A program made the translations under genes and the position numbers. Shown here one piece after another: positions 12,301-20,031 of a DNA stretch of 64,000 nt. The DNA is taken from the NCBI GenBank assembly GCA_024516035.1, contig CM044967.1, positions 19,876,810-19,940,809 of the forward strand, given 5' to 3'. The first letter of the stretch is position 1; each line of letters starts with the position of its first letter. The notes under the pieces are model-generated. The model saw only the letters and a program-made list of their open reading frames with translations. It was not told the DNA's origin and made no database searches. The stretch comes from Bactericera cockerelli (taxonomy: Eukaryota > Arthropoda > Insecta > Hemiptera > Triozidae).

Positions 12301-15300
12301 CTGATCATATTTCAGTGATGTAACAGAGTAGAATACATTAATATCTCCTGATTCTACATAAAACCTATACACAATGCATCTATACTATAGTAATTAAGTA
12401 CTTATATGGACTAGCAATCTTTGATGCAGATAATTGGACTAGCAATCCAGAGAGGGAACGTGGCCTCGTTTTTGAGATCTATTACAAAAGCGGGACTTCT
12501 TGATGAAATCTTTTATTGTTAATAAAAAATATACTCAGTACCTATACTAGTTTTAACTATAATTCCATGGACCCTCTTCAAACTAATCAAAAAAAAATAT
12601 TAGGGGCCAGGATTTTATTTATTTATTTCATACCAAGTTTATTGGTACTCTATTACAATGTAGACCTTAGGAAATAGAGAAAGGATATAATAATTTTATT
12701 ATAAATTATAATAAGTAGGTATCATTGAAAAAGAAAAAGAAAGGATGAGCAGGGAATAAATATGTAGTTAACAATTCTCCCATAAGAAAAGAGAACAACC
12801 AACATACCTAGTATGTAAGTTGTATTTCCTGACGTTTCTTGCAGAACTATCGTTTCTCCTGATAAAAATTACGATAACCTGTTTGATGTACTAGTTTATA
12901 TCCTTCACCCTCAACTGTTCCACATCACTGGGAGTTATAAATTAATTAACCGTTTAGAGACAAAATGAAAGTCTGACCTTATCTTTCAATGCACTGTAAG
13001 TAGAAACAAATAATGTATTTAATTTTTGGGCGTGTGACGACTCTTCAAGCCAGCCTCCGAGGTGTAAAGGTTGTGACTACTGCCCTTAGTCCAGAGATTG
13101 GGGCCCGAATTATGAAACAGGATTAGTTCATCTTAGTGGACGCTACTATCCCTTAACTTTCACCTCGACATCAACTGTAGCCGGGTTTGTAGCTGTATAC
13201 ATAATCGGACTACCTGTCTTGCGCTGACAGTCTAAATAAAGCACTACTTATATTACTTTTGTGGCGTAACAGAGCTGTAGTAAGCCTTCATGGCGAAAAA
13301 TCTTATTTTCGAATACCTACCGGTCAGCTGATAAAATCTAAGGGTTCGCTTAGATTTACTAATCCTGCTTCATAATACGGCTTCGGAGTTCAATCCTGGG
13401 TTGGGCAGAGTTTTCAAAAAAAAAAATCGTTGAAAATTCTGTTCTCTTGAAACATGTGAGCCTGGCATTTCCGGCCACACTCAGGCTGGGTGAGGTTAAT
13501 GTGGCTAGGTGGTACGATTTTTAACAAATAGAGGGTGAAACACGGCCGTCCTGAGTTCTGACTAAATAAAATCAGGACGTTAAAACCAAAAATCGAATCA
13601 ACTGGTCACAACAGATCTCATTAGGTTGCAGTGTTAATTGTGAGGAGTTTCCACTGAAACCCTAACAACCAGTCAGATTATAGTAAAAATAATCTTAGAA
13701 GCGAAATATCTTAGGTACCAAATAAAAAGAAAAATAAAACAAATGATTTATTATTACTATTATACGACTCTCTTCTCTTCTAATCTCGTTTCGGCCATTT
13801 TTCTGAATGATTTCAGGCCCACCATCAGCATTGTGAAGACTTCGGTGTGACAGATATATCATAGGAAAAGATAGAAGAATGAAGATAAAGCGGGGCCCAA
13901 ACACAATTTCAGGATTTTTTTGGATTGAAGACTTTTTTTTTATGAGGAGGAAAATCTCTATAATGATCTTCACAGATGTTGTGTGAAGCGTATGCGGGAG
14001 TCACCGTCAGGGTATATAATATACAGGGTGAGCATAAAGTCTCACCCCACCCCCCGTATCTCGAGAATGACTGAAAATACAAGAAAACGCAAAAACCCAT
14101 ATTACTTAATTTTTGGGGGGATTAATTTTCAGCCAAATTTTTTTTGCCTGCATGGCCCCAGTCAGGCTGGGCATGGACCAACTTTAAAATCTTAAATAGA
14201 ATGGTATGTCTTGTGGCATATTGTTTTAAAGGTTTCATAGAGAGAAGTTCATTGCTACAAATTTCAGTGAGCTACGACTTACCGTTCTTGAGATACAGGG
14301 TCGAACGTCCTGCGTAATATCCATTAATTTTGACCTGTAACTCGTTGATCGTAAATTATAGAAAAATGAAATTTGTTGATAATAACTCCTTATGACAAGC
14401 CCTGTCGAAAAAGGTATAACTCAACATACTCTGTTGATATTAGTTTCTGGTCGGTTTCGTCAGCCAGCCGGACGAACGGTCCGAAAATTTTTAACGAAAA
14501 AACAAATCAAGTTTTAACTTATTCGAAAGTTCTTGCCATAAGGAGTTATTATCAACAAATTTCACTTTTCCGGAATTTACGGTCAACGAGTTATAGGTCA
14601 AAATATATAGATATTACGCAGGACGTCCGACCCTGTATCTCAAGAACGGTAAGTCGTAGCTCACTGAAATTTGTTGTAATGAAATTCTTTCTATGAGACC
14701 TTTAAAACAATATGCCACAAGACATACTATTCTATTTAAGATTTTAAAGTTGGTCCATGCCCAGCCTGACTGGGGCCGTGTAGGCAAAATTTTTTTGGCT
14801 GAAAACTAATCCCCCCAAAAATTAAGGAAAACGGGTTTTTGCGTTTTCTTGTATTTTTAGCCATTCTCAAGATACAGGGGGTGGGGTGAGACTTTATACT
14901 CACCCTGTATATTATGGTGTTTCGCCCTTCTTCGGCACCATTCCTGACGGCTCAACCCGCTAAAAACCTCCCCGCTCTTCTCTCTGGTTCCCGGAACAAT
15001 TTTGGCGGGGAATTTTTATACTTGTCTTGTCCGGCTGGGTTTCAAACCCGCGACCTCTCGATTCTGGATTAACAGATCACCACCGTGACACCTTGACCAC
15101 TAAGCTACCAGGAATCACTTTTAGTTTTAGGGTGGTCTAGCATCTCATAGACAATCATATTAAGTTCATGTTGGGCCATTTCGCTCACATTTGTATGATA
15201 GCATTGATGATAGCATTGAATAGCCCATGAGGTGCCTGGACCCACCCTAAACATATCTGCATCTGCTCCAAAGCACTCTGTATAACAAGACTATTTAAAC

Positions 15301-17019
15301 CTTTAGCGCCAAATTATATAAAATAGGATTACAACAAAGACAAGCTAGACCAGTGCAGCCGAATTCAAGCCCAAAACAATGTACGCCAATGCCTCATTGT
15401 GTAGAGTAGGGTTAGGAAAAATAAATATAGAGCCATTTTAATTTGGTCCTTTTATATCTTTCACAAACCCATTTTAATTTTTTACCCCACAATTTCTACT
15501 GTATTTCATAAACCTTGTAGAATTGAGTTCAAAACATCAGTGTACAACTGTACATAAATAAAAACACTTAAATGGGATTTCTTTGTGTATTTTGAATTAC
15601 TGGTACTGATACAGAGCAAATATCACTGTGGCACTTAATGTGTTAGTGGCTATGAAATGAAAAAAGGACAGTGAACACTCAAAAGTGTACCTAGATGGAC
15701 AACGGTGTTTTAAGTTCTTGATTTTTTGGAACATAATGAGCAAATTGAATGAATGGCCATATATATACTGTGCACTGCATATTATTGAGAAGTAATATGA
15801 GAAGCTATTTTTAATTTTATACCTACCTTTAAAAAATATATCTTAAAATTCATCCTTTGCCATTTTTGTGCTATTTTAACAACTCTTCAAGAGAATCTTC
15901 AAGTGTTGCTTGTGCTTTTTACTCCTTTTTATTTTACACATTTTATGGCATTCATTTTTTTGCATTATATTAATTGATATACATGATTTTCATTCCTATT
16001 TATAATGGTTAAGTATGTCATAAATGCAAATTCCTGGACACTTGAGTCACCATAATCACCCAGGACTCGGATAACTGTCCCATGTTTGTCTATAGCCAAG
16101 GAGCTGTGGTGGTGTGGAAGAGAATGCTGAAGGCATTATCACCACCCTTGATCAGGCTTTGTTTATAACTTTTATTATTATGCTAATTGTATACAAAAAA
16201 ATAATGTAAATAAAGTTTGATTAAAAAAAAAAAAAAAAAAAAAAAAAAGGAGCATGGGAAATTAATTAATACATACCTAGATAAATCAGAAATTGTATTG
16301 AATCATATTTTGATGTACCAAAGCCTTAATATAATATTATGATAGATTAGTTGATGAACTTTTAATATTAGCTTTTGAAAATAAAAGAGCTGACTTTGCG
16401 TGGTCCTAGCTCAGTTAGAGAGACTATTGCTGAACAAGCAAAGAGGCCTTTAATAAAGCTTTAGAAAACATGGTTCAAAGGTTTCAGATTTTAAGGAACA
16501 TCCAGTAATATGATTGTTTAATCAACCATATAATAAAAATGCCACAAAAGATACTATATAGGTCACAGTGATCAAGCTTTAATAACTCAAAACGATACTT
16601 CAAAATAGACTTCACCAGATTGCTGCACCCAGGGTTTTAAAACTTTCAATGTGTTTTTAAATAAAAGTCTTGGTCATAATTACACATAATTAATAATTAT
16701 ATTCTTGGTAATAATTAAACACCAAACACCCAATATTGACAGTTAATAATTTCACAGGTCTAGCTATCATGCCATTTTTAAACATCATAGTATCAGTATT
16801 ACTTACCTCCAAGTGAATAAGACCTCTATTCATAGCCTAAAGTTAATATGGATTTAATAAGTTCATTATTGTTTAATTAGCATTTCAATGTAATAGATTA
16901 TTGATTGACACTTACCCTGACTTGGAAAACTCGGTAGCTATGATTGATTGAATCCGAAGCTTTTGGGCAAGGTCTTTCAAATCTTGCAAAAGTTTAGGTT
17001 CAAGCTTGTGGTATTTCAT
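211..17019 (-). CDS. Tkt: Transketolase gene, 3'-truncated by the window edge, two alternative first exons
   Basis: Transketolase is the TPP-dependent enzyme of the non-oxidative pentose phosphate pathway, moving two-carbon ketol units between sugar phosphates in the cytosol. Minus-strand coding exons: 16916-17019 (1a) or 11093-11187 (1b), then 3856-4001, 3321-3509, 2480-2709, 1949-2092, 1316-1567, 862-999, 211-337. They give about 445 residues of the family's usual ~620; the C-terminal domain lies left of base 1. Diagnostic motifs are GHPTSC and [11 protein letters not shown] (substrate/TPP histidines), VGDGES...DVNRLG (the GDG-N TPP motif), FIAEQNLVG (catalytic Glu) and [12 protein letters not shown]. 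All junctions are GT-AG and in phase once six single-base losses in exons 3 and 4 are allowed for. The other exons are clean, so I call a functional gene with sequence errors. Introns are packed with transposable elements. Confidence 0.95.
338..861 (-). repeat. Transketolase intron 7 with two SINE-related pieces
   Basis: Roughly 490-690 is an inverted copy of a dispersed repeat also present at 40110-40270 and 45358-45595; it shares actataaacagagaac and ctagccaaccc-like words and has a CAACAA-type tail. Roughly 785-850 (tgctggagtaaagggac...cctcggcagta) repeats at 50725-50790 and resembles the 3' tail of the tRNA-headed SINE seen at 50049. Confidence 0.55.
862..999 (-). CDS. Tkt: Transketolase exon 7 (catalytic glutamate)
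   Basis: 46 clean codons: [20 protein letters not shown] then [20 protein letters not shown] and TRTFDQ. The Glu of FIAEQN is the family's catalytic acid that activates TPP. Acceptor atccag, donor GTGAG. Confidence 0.93.
1316..1567 (-). CDS. Tkt: Transketolase exon 6 (start of the pyrimidine-binding domain)
   Basis: 84 clean codons: a variable linker ([19 protein letters not shown]), then [20 protein letters not shown] and [19 protein letters not shown]. The ATR-AYG and [11 protein letters not shown] segments are typical of the transketolase Pyr domain. Donor GTATG. Confidence 0.93.
1949..2092 (-). CDS. Tkt: Transketolase exon 5
   Basis: 48 clean codons encoding [20 protein letters not shown] and [19 protein letters not shown], phase 0 at both ends, with acceptor tttccag and donor GTAAG. 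It corresponds to the end of the pyrophosphate-binding domain. Confidence 0.93.
2480..2709 (-). CDS. Tkt: Transketolase exon 4 (GDG...N TPP-binding motif), multiple one-base losses
   Basis: Encodes [12 protein letters not shown], an Ile-Trp-Glu-Ala segment, [20 protein letters not shown] and [17 protein letters not shown] in three different frames. Five single-base losses are inferred in homopolymers (GGG, GGG, CC, AAA, AAA). Observed 230 bases plus five gives 235, exactly the phase 1-in, phase 0-out length. The GDG and the distal Asn of the TPP signature are both present. Confidence 0.88.
2950..3303 (+). repeat. tRNA-headed SINE with a (TAC)n tail in transketolase intron 3
   Basis: The head at 2955-3025 has A-box-like tagctcagtggg and B-box-like ggttcgaactcc, as in a tRNA-derived pol III promoter. 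The tail ends with AATAAAG and a run of TAC at about 3272-3302. Intron sequence resumes and exon 3's donor is only about 15 bases further, so the insertion sits directly beside a splice site. Confidence 0.7.
3321..3509 (-). CDS. Tkt: Transketolase exon 3, with a one-base frame break
   Basis: Encodes [20 protein letters not shown], then [14 protein letters not shown], then [20 protein letters not shown] after a frame shift. The break is near 3396, where GGAACCGCTCCC is read and the family sequence needs one extra G (Gly-Ser-Leu-Gly-Gln). Length 189 is one short of the 190 required by the flanking phases. A SINE tail ends 18 bases past the donor. Confidence 0.88.
3856..4001 (-). CDS. Tkt: Transketolase exon 2 (GHPTSC and SKGHAAP motifs)
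   Basis: Acceptor ...ttttttcag, donor GTATAG. 146 bases, phase 2 in and phase 1 out. It encodes [16 protein letters not shown] through [17 protein letters not shown], which contains two conserved active-site histidine regions. Reading frame intact. Confidence 0.93.
4002..4204. other. AT-rich start of the 7-kb transketolase intron 1
   Basis: Nothing recognisable apart from AT-rich sequence. The intron continues to 11092 and is filled with the elements listed below. Introns at 1000-1315, 1568-1948, 2093-2479 and 3510-3855 are likewise plain AT-rich DNA. Confidence 0.6.
4205..4426 (+). mobile_element. LINE 3' end: C-terminus of a non-LTR retrotransposon ORF with a TAAG tail
   Basis: An open stretch from 4205 to a stop at 4406-4408 encodes [20 protein letters not shown] followed by a [11 protein letters not shown] segment. 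This GRPRxRWLD...DR..WR pattern is the usual C-terminus of insect reverse-transcriptase ORFs. The stop is followed by a short TAAG microsatellite, which fits a 5'-truncated LINE insertion with a simple-repeat 3' tail. The family cannot be fixed from 68 residues. Confidence 0.7.
4740..5029 (-). repeat. tRNA-headed SINE, family C, copy 1
   Basis: Reverse-strand copy. The head is gtcaccgtggcagagtgag with B-box ggttcgatccccagcgggg, and the tail ends near gaggccttgtgcttcac. Other copies are at 39243, 55923 and 58799. A TATG microsatellite (4713-4738) abuts the tail. Confidence 0.75.
5224..7653. mobile_element. Foldback DNA transposon with ~0.84-kb inverted arms and TA target duplication
   Basis: The ends TACAGTATGTTTCAG (5224) and CTGAAACATACTGTA (to 7653) are exact inverses flanked by TA. 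The inverted similarity continues through about 5224-6061 and 6820-7653. The ~760-base loop holds a degraded SINE. No transposase is seen; the same ORF appears on opposite strands of the two arms (5694-5912 and 6958-7182), a by-product of the palindrome. TA duplication and end sequence suggest a Tc1/mariner-superfamily passenger. Confidence 0.85.
6187..6405 (+). repeat. 5S rRNA-headed SINE (SINE3-like) inside the foldback loop
   Basis: Positions 6229-6270 contain ggatcaccaaagttaagcaa followed by cgtccagcgaggtgaaga. This closely follows the conserved 5S rRNA internal promoter region (GATCACCGAAGTTAAGCA...). It runs into a body (gcctaacccaggctgggtga, ...cgaatggagggtaacacccc) that elsewhere follows a tRNA-like head (42533-42866). 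Confidence 0.65.
7892..8201. repeat. Inverted pair of the AACTTCTCACTTTT motif
   Basis: Motif copy on + at 7892-7913 and on - at 8182-8201, about 290 bases apart. The DNA between has no other recognised feature. Nine further single copies are at 17471, 47771, 51297(-), 52781, 54656, 54892, 55355(-), 59359(-) and 59457(-). Confidence 0.6.
8574..9174 (+). mobile_element. Internally deleted Tc1/mariner-like element
   Basis: Exact inverted ends (TACAGGGTGCGCCAGAATAA at 8574, inverse ending 9174) are flanked by TA. Inside, 8640-8945 joins an N-terminal helix-turn-helix-like piece ([19 protein letters not shown]) directly to the transposase C-terminal signature ([20 protein letters not shown]). 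The middle, with most of the catalytic domain, is missing. The C-terminal reading continues in another frame after about 8905 up to 9030. Non-autonomous; dependent on transposase from elsewhere. Confidence 0.88.
8640..8945 (+). pseudogene. Transposase remnant, internal deletion and frameshift
   Basis: 101-residue fusion of an N-terminal DNA-binding segment to the SPDL...[13 protein letters not shown] region typical of Tc1/mariner-related transposases in insects. The frame is lost near 8905, and the expected tail (helical, ending NIIFHK) is read in the +1-shifted frame to about 9030. The first catalytic aspartates are deleted, so it is inactive. Confidence 0.82.
9223..9330 (-). repeat. tRNA-headed SINE, family D, copy 1
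   Basis: Reverse-strand head: cctcagtagcttgatcgata then aggcggcggacttgtaac and B-box ggttcaagtccc. The same head is at 10048, 45809, 60500-60590(-) and 63439. Confidence 0.65.
9331..10047. other. Intronic stretch with degenerate repeats
   Basis: An approximate ~95-base direct duplication (tttgtgaaaatttgaaggt at 9491 and tttgtggaaatttgaaggt at 9586). A weak 5S-like word (ctctaaagttaaataacgtc, 9780-9799) may be a second, decayed 5S-headed SINE. Nothing coding. Confidence 0.4.
10048..10320 (+). repeat. SINE family D copy 2 followed by a ~34-base triple repeat
   Basis: Head at 10048-10115 (cgggggactcgtaacc, then gtggttcgagtcccaagcaa). From about 10224 three near-identical ~34-base units (cttcaagcat...actacgaggttaaggctttt) follow; each unit is itself partly palindromic. 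Confidence 0.6.
10361..10507. mobile_element. Short MITE, ends GGGCC...GAAACAGGAT
   Basis: The left end agggccacattatgaaacag and right end ctgctttataatccagccct are imperfect inverses. A related element is at 13098-13388 and a partial one at 60086-60190. The shared interior word agtctgacttgaaggacaat also recurs near 8272. No coding capacity. Confidence 0.55.
10508..11092. other. Unremarkable end of transketolase intron 1b
   Basis: AT-rich sequence with no repeat, RNA or coding signal that I can support. Confidence 0.5.
11093..11187 (-). CDS. Tkt: Transketolase alternative first coding exon 1b
   Basis: Starts [11 protein letters not shown], continues [19 protein letters not shown] and ends at donor GTAAGT in the same phase as exon 1a. 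The two exons share the pattern (A)xKLRIxSIxATExSKSG and are each compatible with exon 2 at 4001, so this looks like a duplicated, mutually exclusive first exon with its own promoter just upstream (11188-11600). No acceptor in phase was seen at its 5' side. Confidence 0.8.
11609..11741. mobile_element. 133-base MITE, family ATTAATAGAC, copy 1
   Basis: Inverted ends (aaggccgaaattaatagac and gtctattaattccgccct) surround a conserved core (cagtacgcaatccgcgac, gccacagaggtattacaaaa). Near-identical copies lie at 38661-38791 and 58363-58495. It sits just upstream of transketolase exon 1b, in its putative promoter. Confidence 0.75.
11742..13049. other. Transketolase intron 1a, no gene
   Basis: A tRNA-like B box on the minus strand (gaggttcgaacctgggac, 11942-11959) hints at a decayed SINE. 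The remainder is AT-rich unique-looking DNA. Confidence 0.4.
13050..13580 (+). repeat. tRNA-headed SINE, family E, interrupted by a MITE
   Basis: The head (cctccgaggtgtaaaggttg, then actactgcccttagtccaga) stops at about 13097 and resumes at about 13389 with gagttcaatcctgggttggg, then ggctgggtgaggttaatgtg. The interruption is the MITE listed next, so the SINE is the older insertion. Confidence 0.7.
13098..13388. mobile_element. MITE nested in a SINE
   Basis: Ends gggcccgaattatgaaacag and ctgcttcataatacggcttc are inverted and match the family at 10361. It splits a family E SINE between its anticodon-like region and B box. Interior not coding. Confidence 0.65.
14022..14909. mobile_element. 888-base hairpin MITE with TA target duplication
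   Basis: Ends TACAGGGTGAGCATAAAGTC and GACTTTATACTCACCCTGTA; TA flanks both sides. The two halves are near-complete inverses meeting near 14465, so the single strand would form one long hairpin. Open frames inside (14373-14696 and others) read both arms and are not genes. Confidence 0.85.
14930..15115 (-). repeat. tRNA-headed SINE related to family B
   Basis: Reverse strand shows cctggtagcttagtggtcaa (A box) and gcgggtttgaaacccagcc (B box). It lies immediately beside the hairpin MITE. The tail differs from family B. Confidence 0.55.
15280..16248 (+). mobile_element. Polyadenylated retro-insertion, source unknown
   Basis: AATAAA at 16209-16214 is followed by a run of 26 A from 16223 to 16248, the hallmark of a reverse-transcribed polyadenylated RNA. 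The upstream ~900 bases have no recognisable protein; it could be a LINE 3' end or the 3' UTR of a retrocopied mRNA. The 5' boundary is a guess. Confidence 0.45.
16916..17019 (-). CDS. Tkt: Transketolase alternative first coding exon 1a
   Basis: Starts MKYHKLEPK and ends [11 protein letters not shown] followed by donor GTAAGT, leaving two bases of a Gly codon for exon 2. It matches the canonical transketolase N-terminus, which begins with a short helix before GHPTS. An upstream acceptor is not needed, so this holds the distal start codon. The likely 5' UTR and promoter lie between 17020 and about 17560. Confidence 0.85.
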
Positions 17020-17802
17020 TTTAAAATTCACGATTTAACAGAGAACACTAATTAAAATAACTGTACAACTATGGAACTATGGACGAAAATAAAATAAGGT
17101 CAAATATCCTTCAAATAAAGTTTGAGCCTAAAGTTACGAAAGCCTATTAGGAAATAGTGATCTGAAGGTCTACAATAAAATTCTTATCAGCGGCGTGATT
17201 ATTCTACCTGTTGGATTGGATCACGGGCTTGTAGATTGGAGTAGAGCCATGGAGTATGGAGTTTACCGCTACTTCGCATGAATATGGAATTCACACTAGA
17301 ATCGAAATCCGCCAACGAGAAAATCGTTTTCAGCAACGACAAAACTAACCTCAAAATTGGACTTCTGAAGAGTTAGGGTTTTTCGACAAATTGGGGTTTC
17401 TACAACAAAAAATATATTTAATAAACTAATTTACAATACCAATTTATATAATTATATCTAGATTCTGTAAATCTTCTCACTTTTCTGTTTGTACTGTACG
17501 ATTACGTACGCTGTGCGCCGTCTATCCGGTCTGTGAAAAAGGAACTCTTGAACGATTTAAGCTTTGTGCTAAACATTTAATAGACTTTTTGGAATGTTCA
17601 GGAGACGGTGCGTAAATAAATTGAACTTCATTTGGACATACGGGATCTTTAAAGGCTACAGGCAATTTTTTTTTATTTTTCACTTCTATCTCCAAAACCG
17701 CTTAGCTTATTTTCTTCAAATTTGTTTAAAAATTTTGAATAATATTTTTTTACATTCTAGATTTTACGAAAAAATCTGTATCGGCAAGTCGTAGACCTCA
17801 TT
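17020..17802 (-). promoter_or_regulatory. Presumed transketolase 5' UTR/promoter region, with one dispersed-motif copy
   Basis: This region lies directly upstream of start codon 1a. No TATA box or initiator was convincingly identified. It contains a copy of the dispersed motif at 17471-17490 (atcttctcacttttctgttt). From about 17660 it turns into a repeat also seen at 32080-32300 (ttcttcaaatttgttt, tacattctagattttacgaa). Confidence 0.35.
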
Positions 17803-18029
17803 TTTTAATAATAATAATAATAATAACAATCTTTAGAGGAAGGTAACCACCAGGCGAGGTAAATGCTCAAAGCATTTTCTACCACCTAACCCTCAGTCTT
17901 ATTATTATGTGGTTACAAACTCAAATTAATGAGGAAAAATTCATGCTCTGGGTGGGATTCGAACCAACGGACCCCTAGGCTACCTGGATTACCAGACTAG
18001 CGCGTTAACCATATGACTACCAGTGCACC
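17803..18029 (-). repeat. tRNA-headed SINE, family A, copy 1
   Basis: Reverse strand: gcactggtagtcatatggtt then aacgcgctagtctggtaatc, B box ggttcgaatcccacccagag, body tttgagtttgtaaccacata and tail in (TTA)n. Other copies are at 55671, 56206(-), 57738, 59636(-), 61150, 61618(-), 61906 (diverged) and 63554. Confidence 0.8.
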
Positions 18030-20009
18030 GAAGTAGGATTCACTCTTACTAACTACGTTTACTTGAGCGTGTGTAAAAGCAAGCCTTCCCGCAAGCGTAT
18101 GTGCTATCTGGATTATTACTAGTGGTTCTGTGAACTGTAAACCTCACACAGATTCAACTATCGCATTATAAATTGTTCAATCAAGCATGAAAAATTTGAG
18201 ACCTTTCATTCAATACCCCACTCAATAGGTTTTAATTTAAAATATATCAACCGGTTTTTCATTTTTTACCACACTGCGGCCCCTTAACTTTCATGATCAC
18301 AAAATTTCAGTACTGAATTCAAATAGATTTTCTTAGCGATTCTACAATTCAAAAGACTTGATTTATTCAATAGAAATAGAAAAATCGTTTTCAATTTTCA
18401 TCAAAACGGCCCCCATTTGGCCCCGAGTGGCCTAATTTGGCCTAACTATAGGTAAAATTCTAGGACCCCAATGAACATTTATACAAAATATCATCAATTT
18501 TGAAGAATCCGGTCGAGAGTTATCGCGGAACAGACAAACGAAAGCCAAATCGTCCAGTATGCAAGTTAAAACAGAACCTCACTTAGCGAAGTCTCTTCGC
18601 TCCCTCACTGTGGTCGGTTAACTATAATGAATTGGCGAAGAAAAAAAAATCGTTGCAGGAAGAAGCAAAAGCACTATGTATATTGTAGAAGATCGGAATA
18701 GGTGGGAACAGACCATAAAACTTGATCCCGGCACAAAAATGGCACAATGACCTAAGGCACGAGTCAGTTCAATGTCATAAGTACTATTACAGACTAGCAC
18801 AACTTCTACCCAGAGTACAGTACCTACAGTCTACAGTTCTTACACAAGATTAGTGGTACAGAAACAGACTACAGCCTGGTGGTACCATAAAGTTTATATT
18901 GCGCTGTTGCCTAGTCTCCTTTCTCTCATTTTATAGCCAGATTTTTCTTCGAACTTATGGTCTGATTTTTACTAACATTTATTTATTTTATCCCCACTTC
19001 CAGCCAATAAAAGCCGGGTCACCAATCCTAACCATTTGAATGCGATCACTAAATGAACTGGCCAACCAATGAAGAAAAGCATCGCCTATGCCCGATCAAA
19101 TGCCTTTGAAATATCGGTACAGACAGAATGTACATCCTGGCCAGGTTCAAAAGAATTCAGGATATCACACTGATAAGAAAGAAGATTTGTGACTGTAGGG
19201 GTGGTATGCAGAGTCCTCACTGTAGGGATGCCTGGGTCATTTGTCCCTTCAGCTGATTTTGTTTAAAGTTAAAGCGTCTTTGCGCATGCGCATTCAGATG
19301 TTTCTTTATAAATAATTGTCAAGGTCGAAGTATTCCCTATAGCAAGCTAGGGACCACCCTACAGTGAACCCTATATGGATAATAAAAACGTCCCTGCATA
19401 CCAGCCTAGATCTCTTACTGGTAAATCCATGTTGCTTCTCATACAACATATTTAAAATCTTACATTAGATAAACGCTAGGTGCGCTTATGAAAAGCTCTA
19501 TTGACTAATGTTGCAATTTGGCAACCTTGAATTTATTCTGTTCAACAGATTCTCACATTTCTCACAGACACCTGTGGCATCTGGAGAGAATCAATCTGTG
19601 CATTTTTTCTGTGGGCTGAAAGCTGTAAGCTGAATGCCACTTGTCTTGAATACCACTGATTTGGCTGTCAAAAGTTGTTGTTTTAAAATACTGCTGAGTT
19701 TTGCTGTTGTTTTAATCCAATGTTGTTGCTTGAAAGATTTTATTCTAACCGCAGGAAGCAACAGGAAATATTGTAGATGTCCGATAAGGAATCTTATCAG
19801 TGTTATCACAACAACAATTTCCTGATAAAACTTGGAATTGCTTTAAATCACAACCCTTTCCAATGACATACACTCCCAAGTCCAAAAGTATCTTTTACAG
19901 TTATTTTACTTATTTTAAATGTTCCTCCCTATTTTATTAATTTTACATCACCTGTAAATAATTACCAAGTATCATTCAAGATTCCAAGAATGCCAGTGAC
20001 TTTTTGTAG
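18030..20009. other. Intergenic DNA between the divergent transketolase and nesprin genes
   Basis: About 18180-18600 resembles generic high-copy insect repeat DNA (gtcgagagttatcgcggaac, then gacagaca-like words). 18600-20009 shows nothing I can name. Nesprin 5' UTR and promoter should be in the last part. Confidence 0.4.
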
Positions 20010-20031
20010 ATGATGGAATCTCTAATCATTG
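20010..20031 (+). CDS. Msp300: Candidate nesprin first coding exon (22 bases)
   Basis: ATG ATG GAA TCT CTA ATC ATT G followed by a perfect GTAAGT donor. The single leftover G completes GAT (Asp) with the next exon, giving [16 protein letters not shown], which is exactly the phase the CH1 exon requires. Chosen because no other in-phase start was seen between 17 and 21.2 kb. Needs transcript support. Confidence 0.45.
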
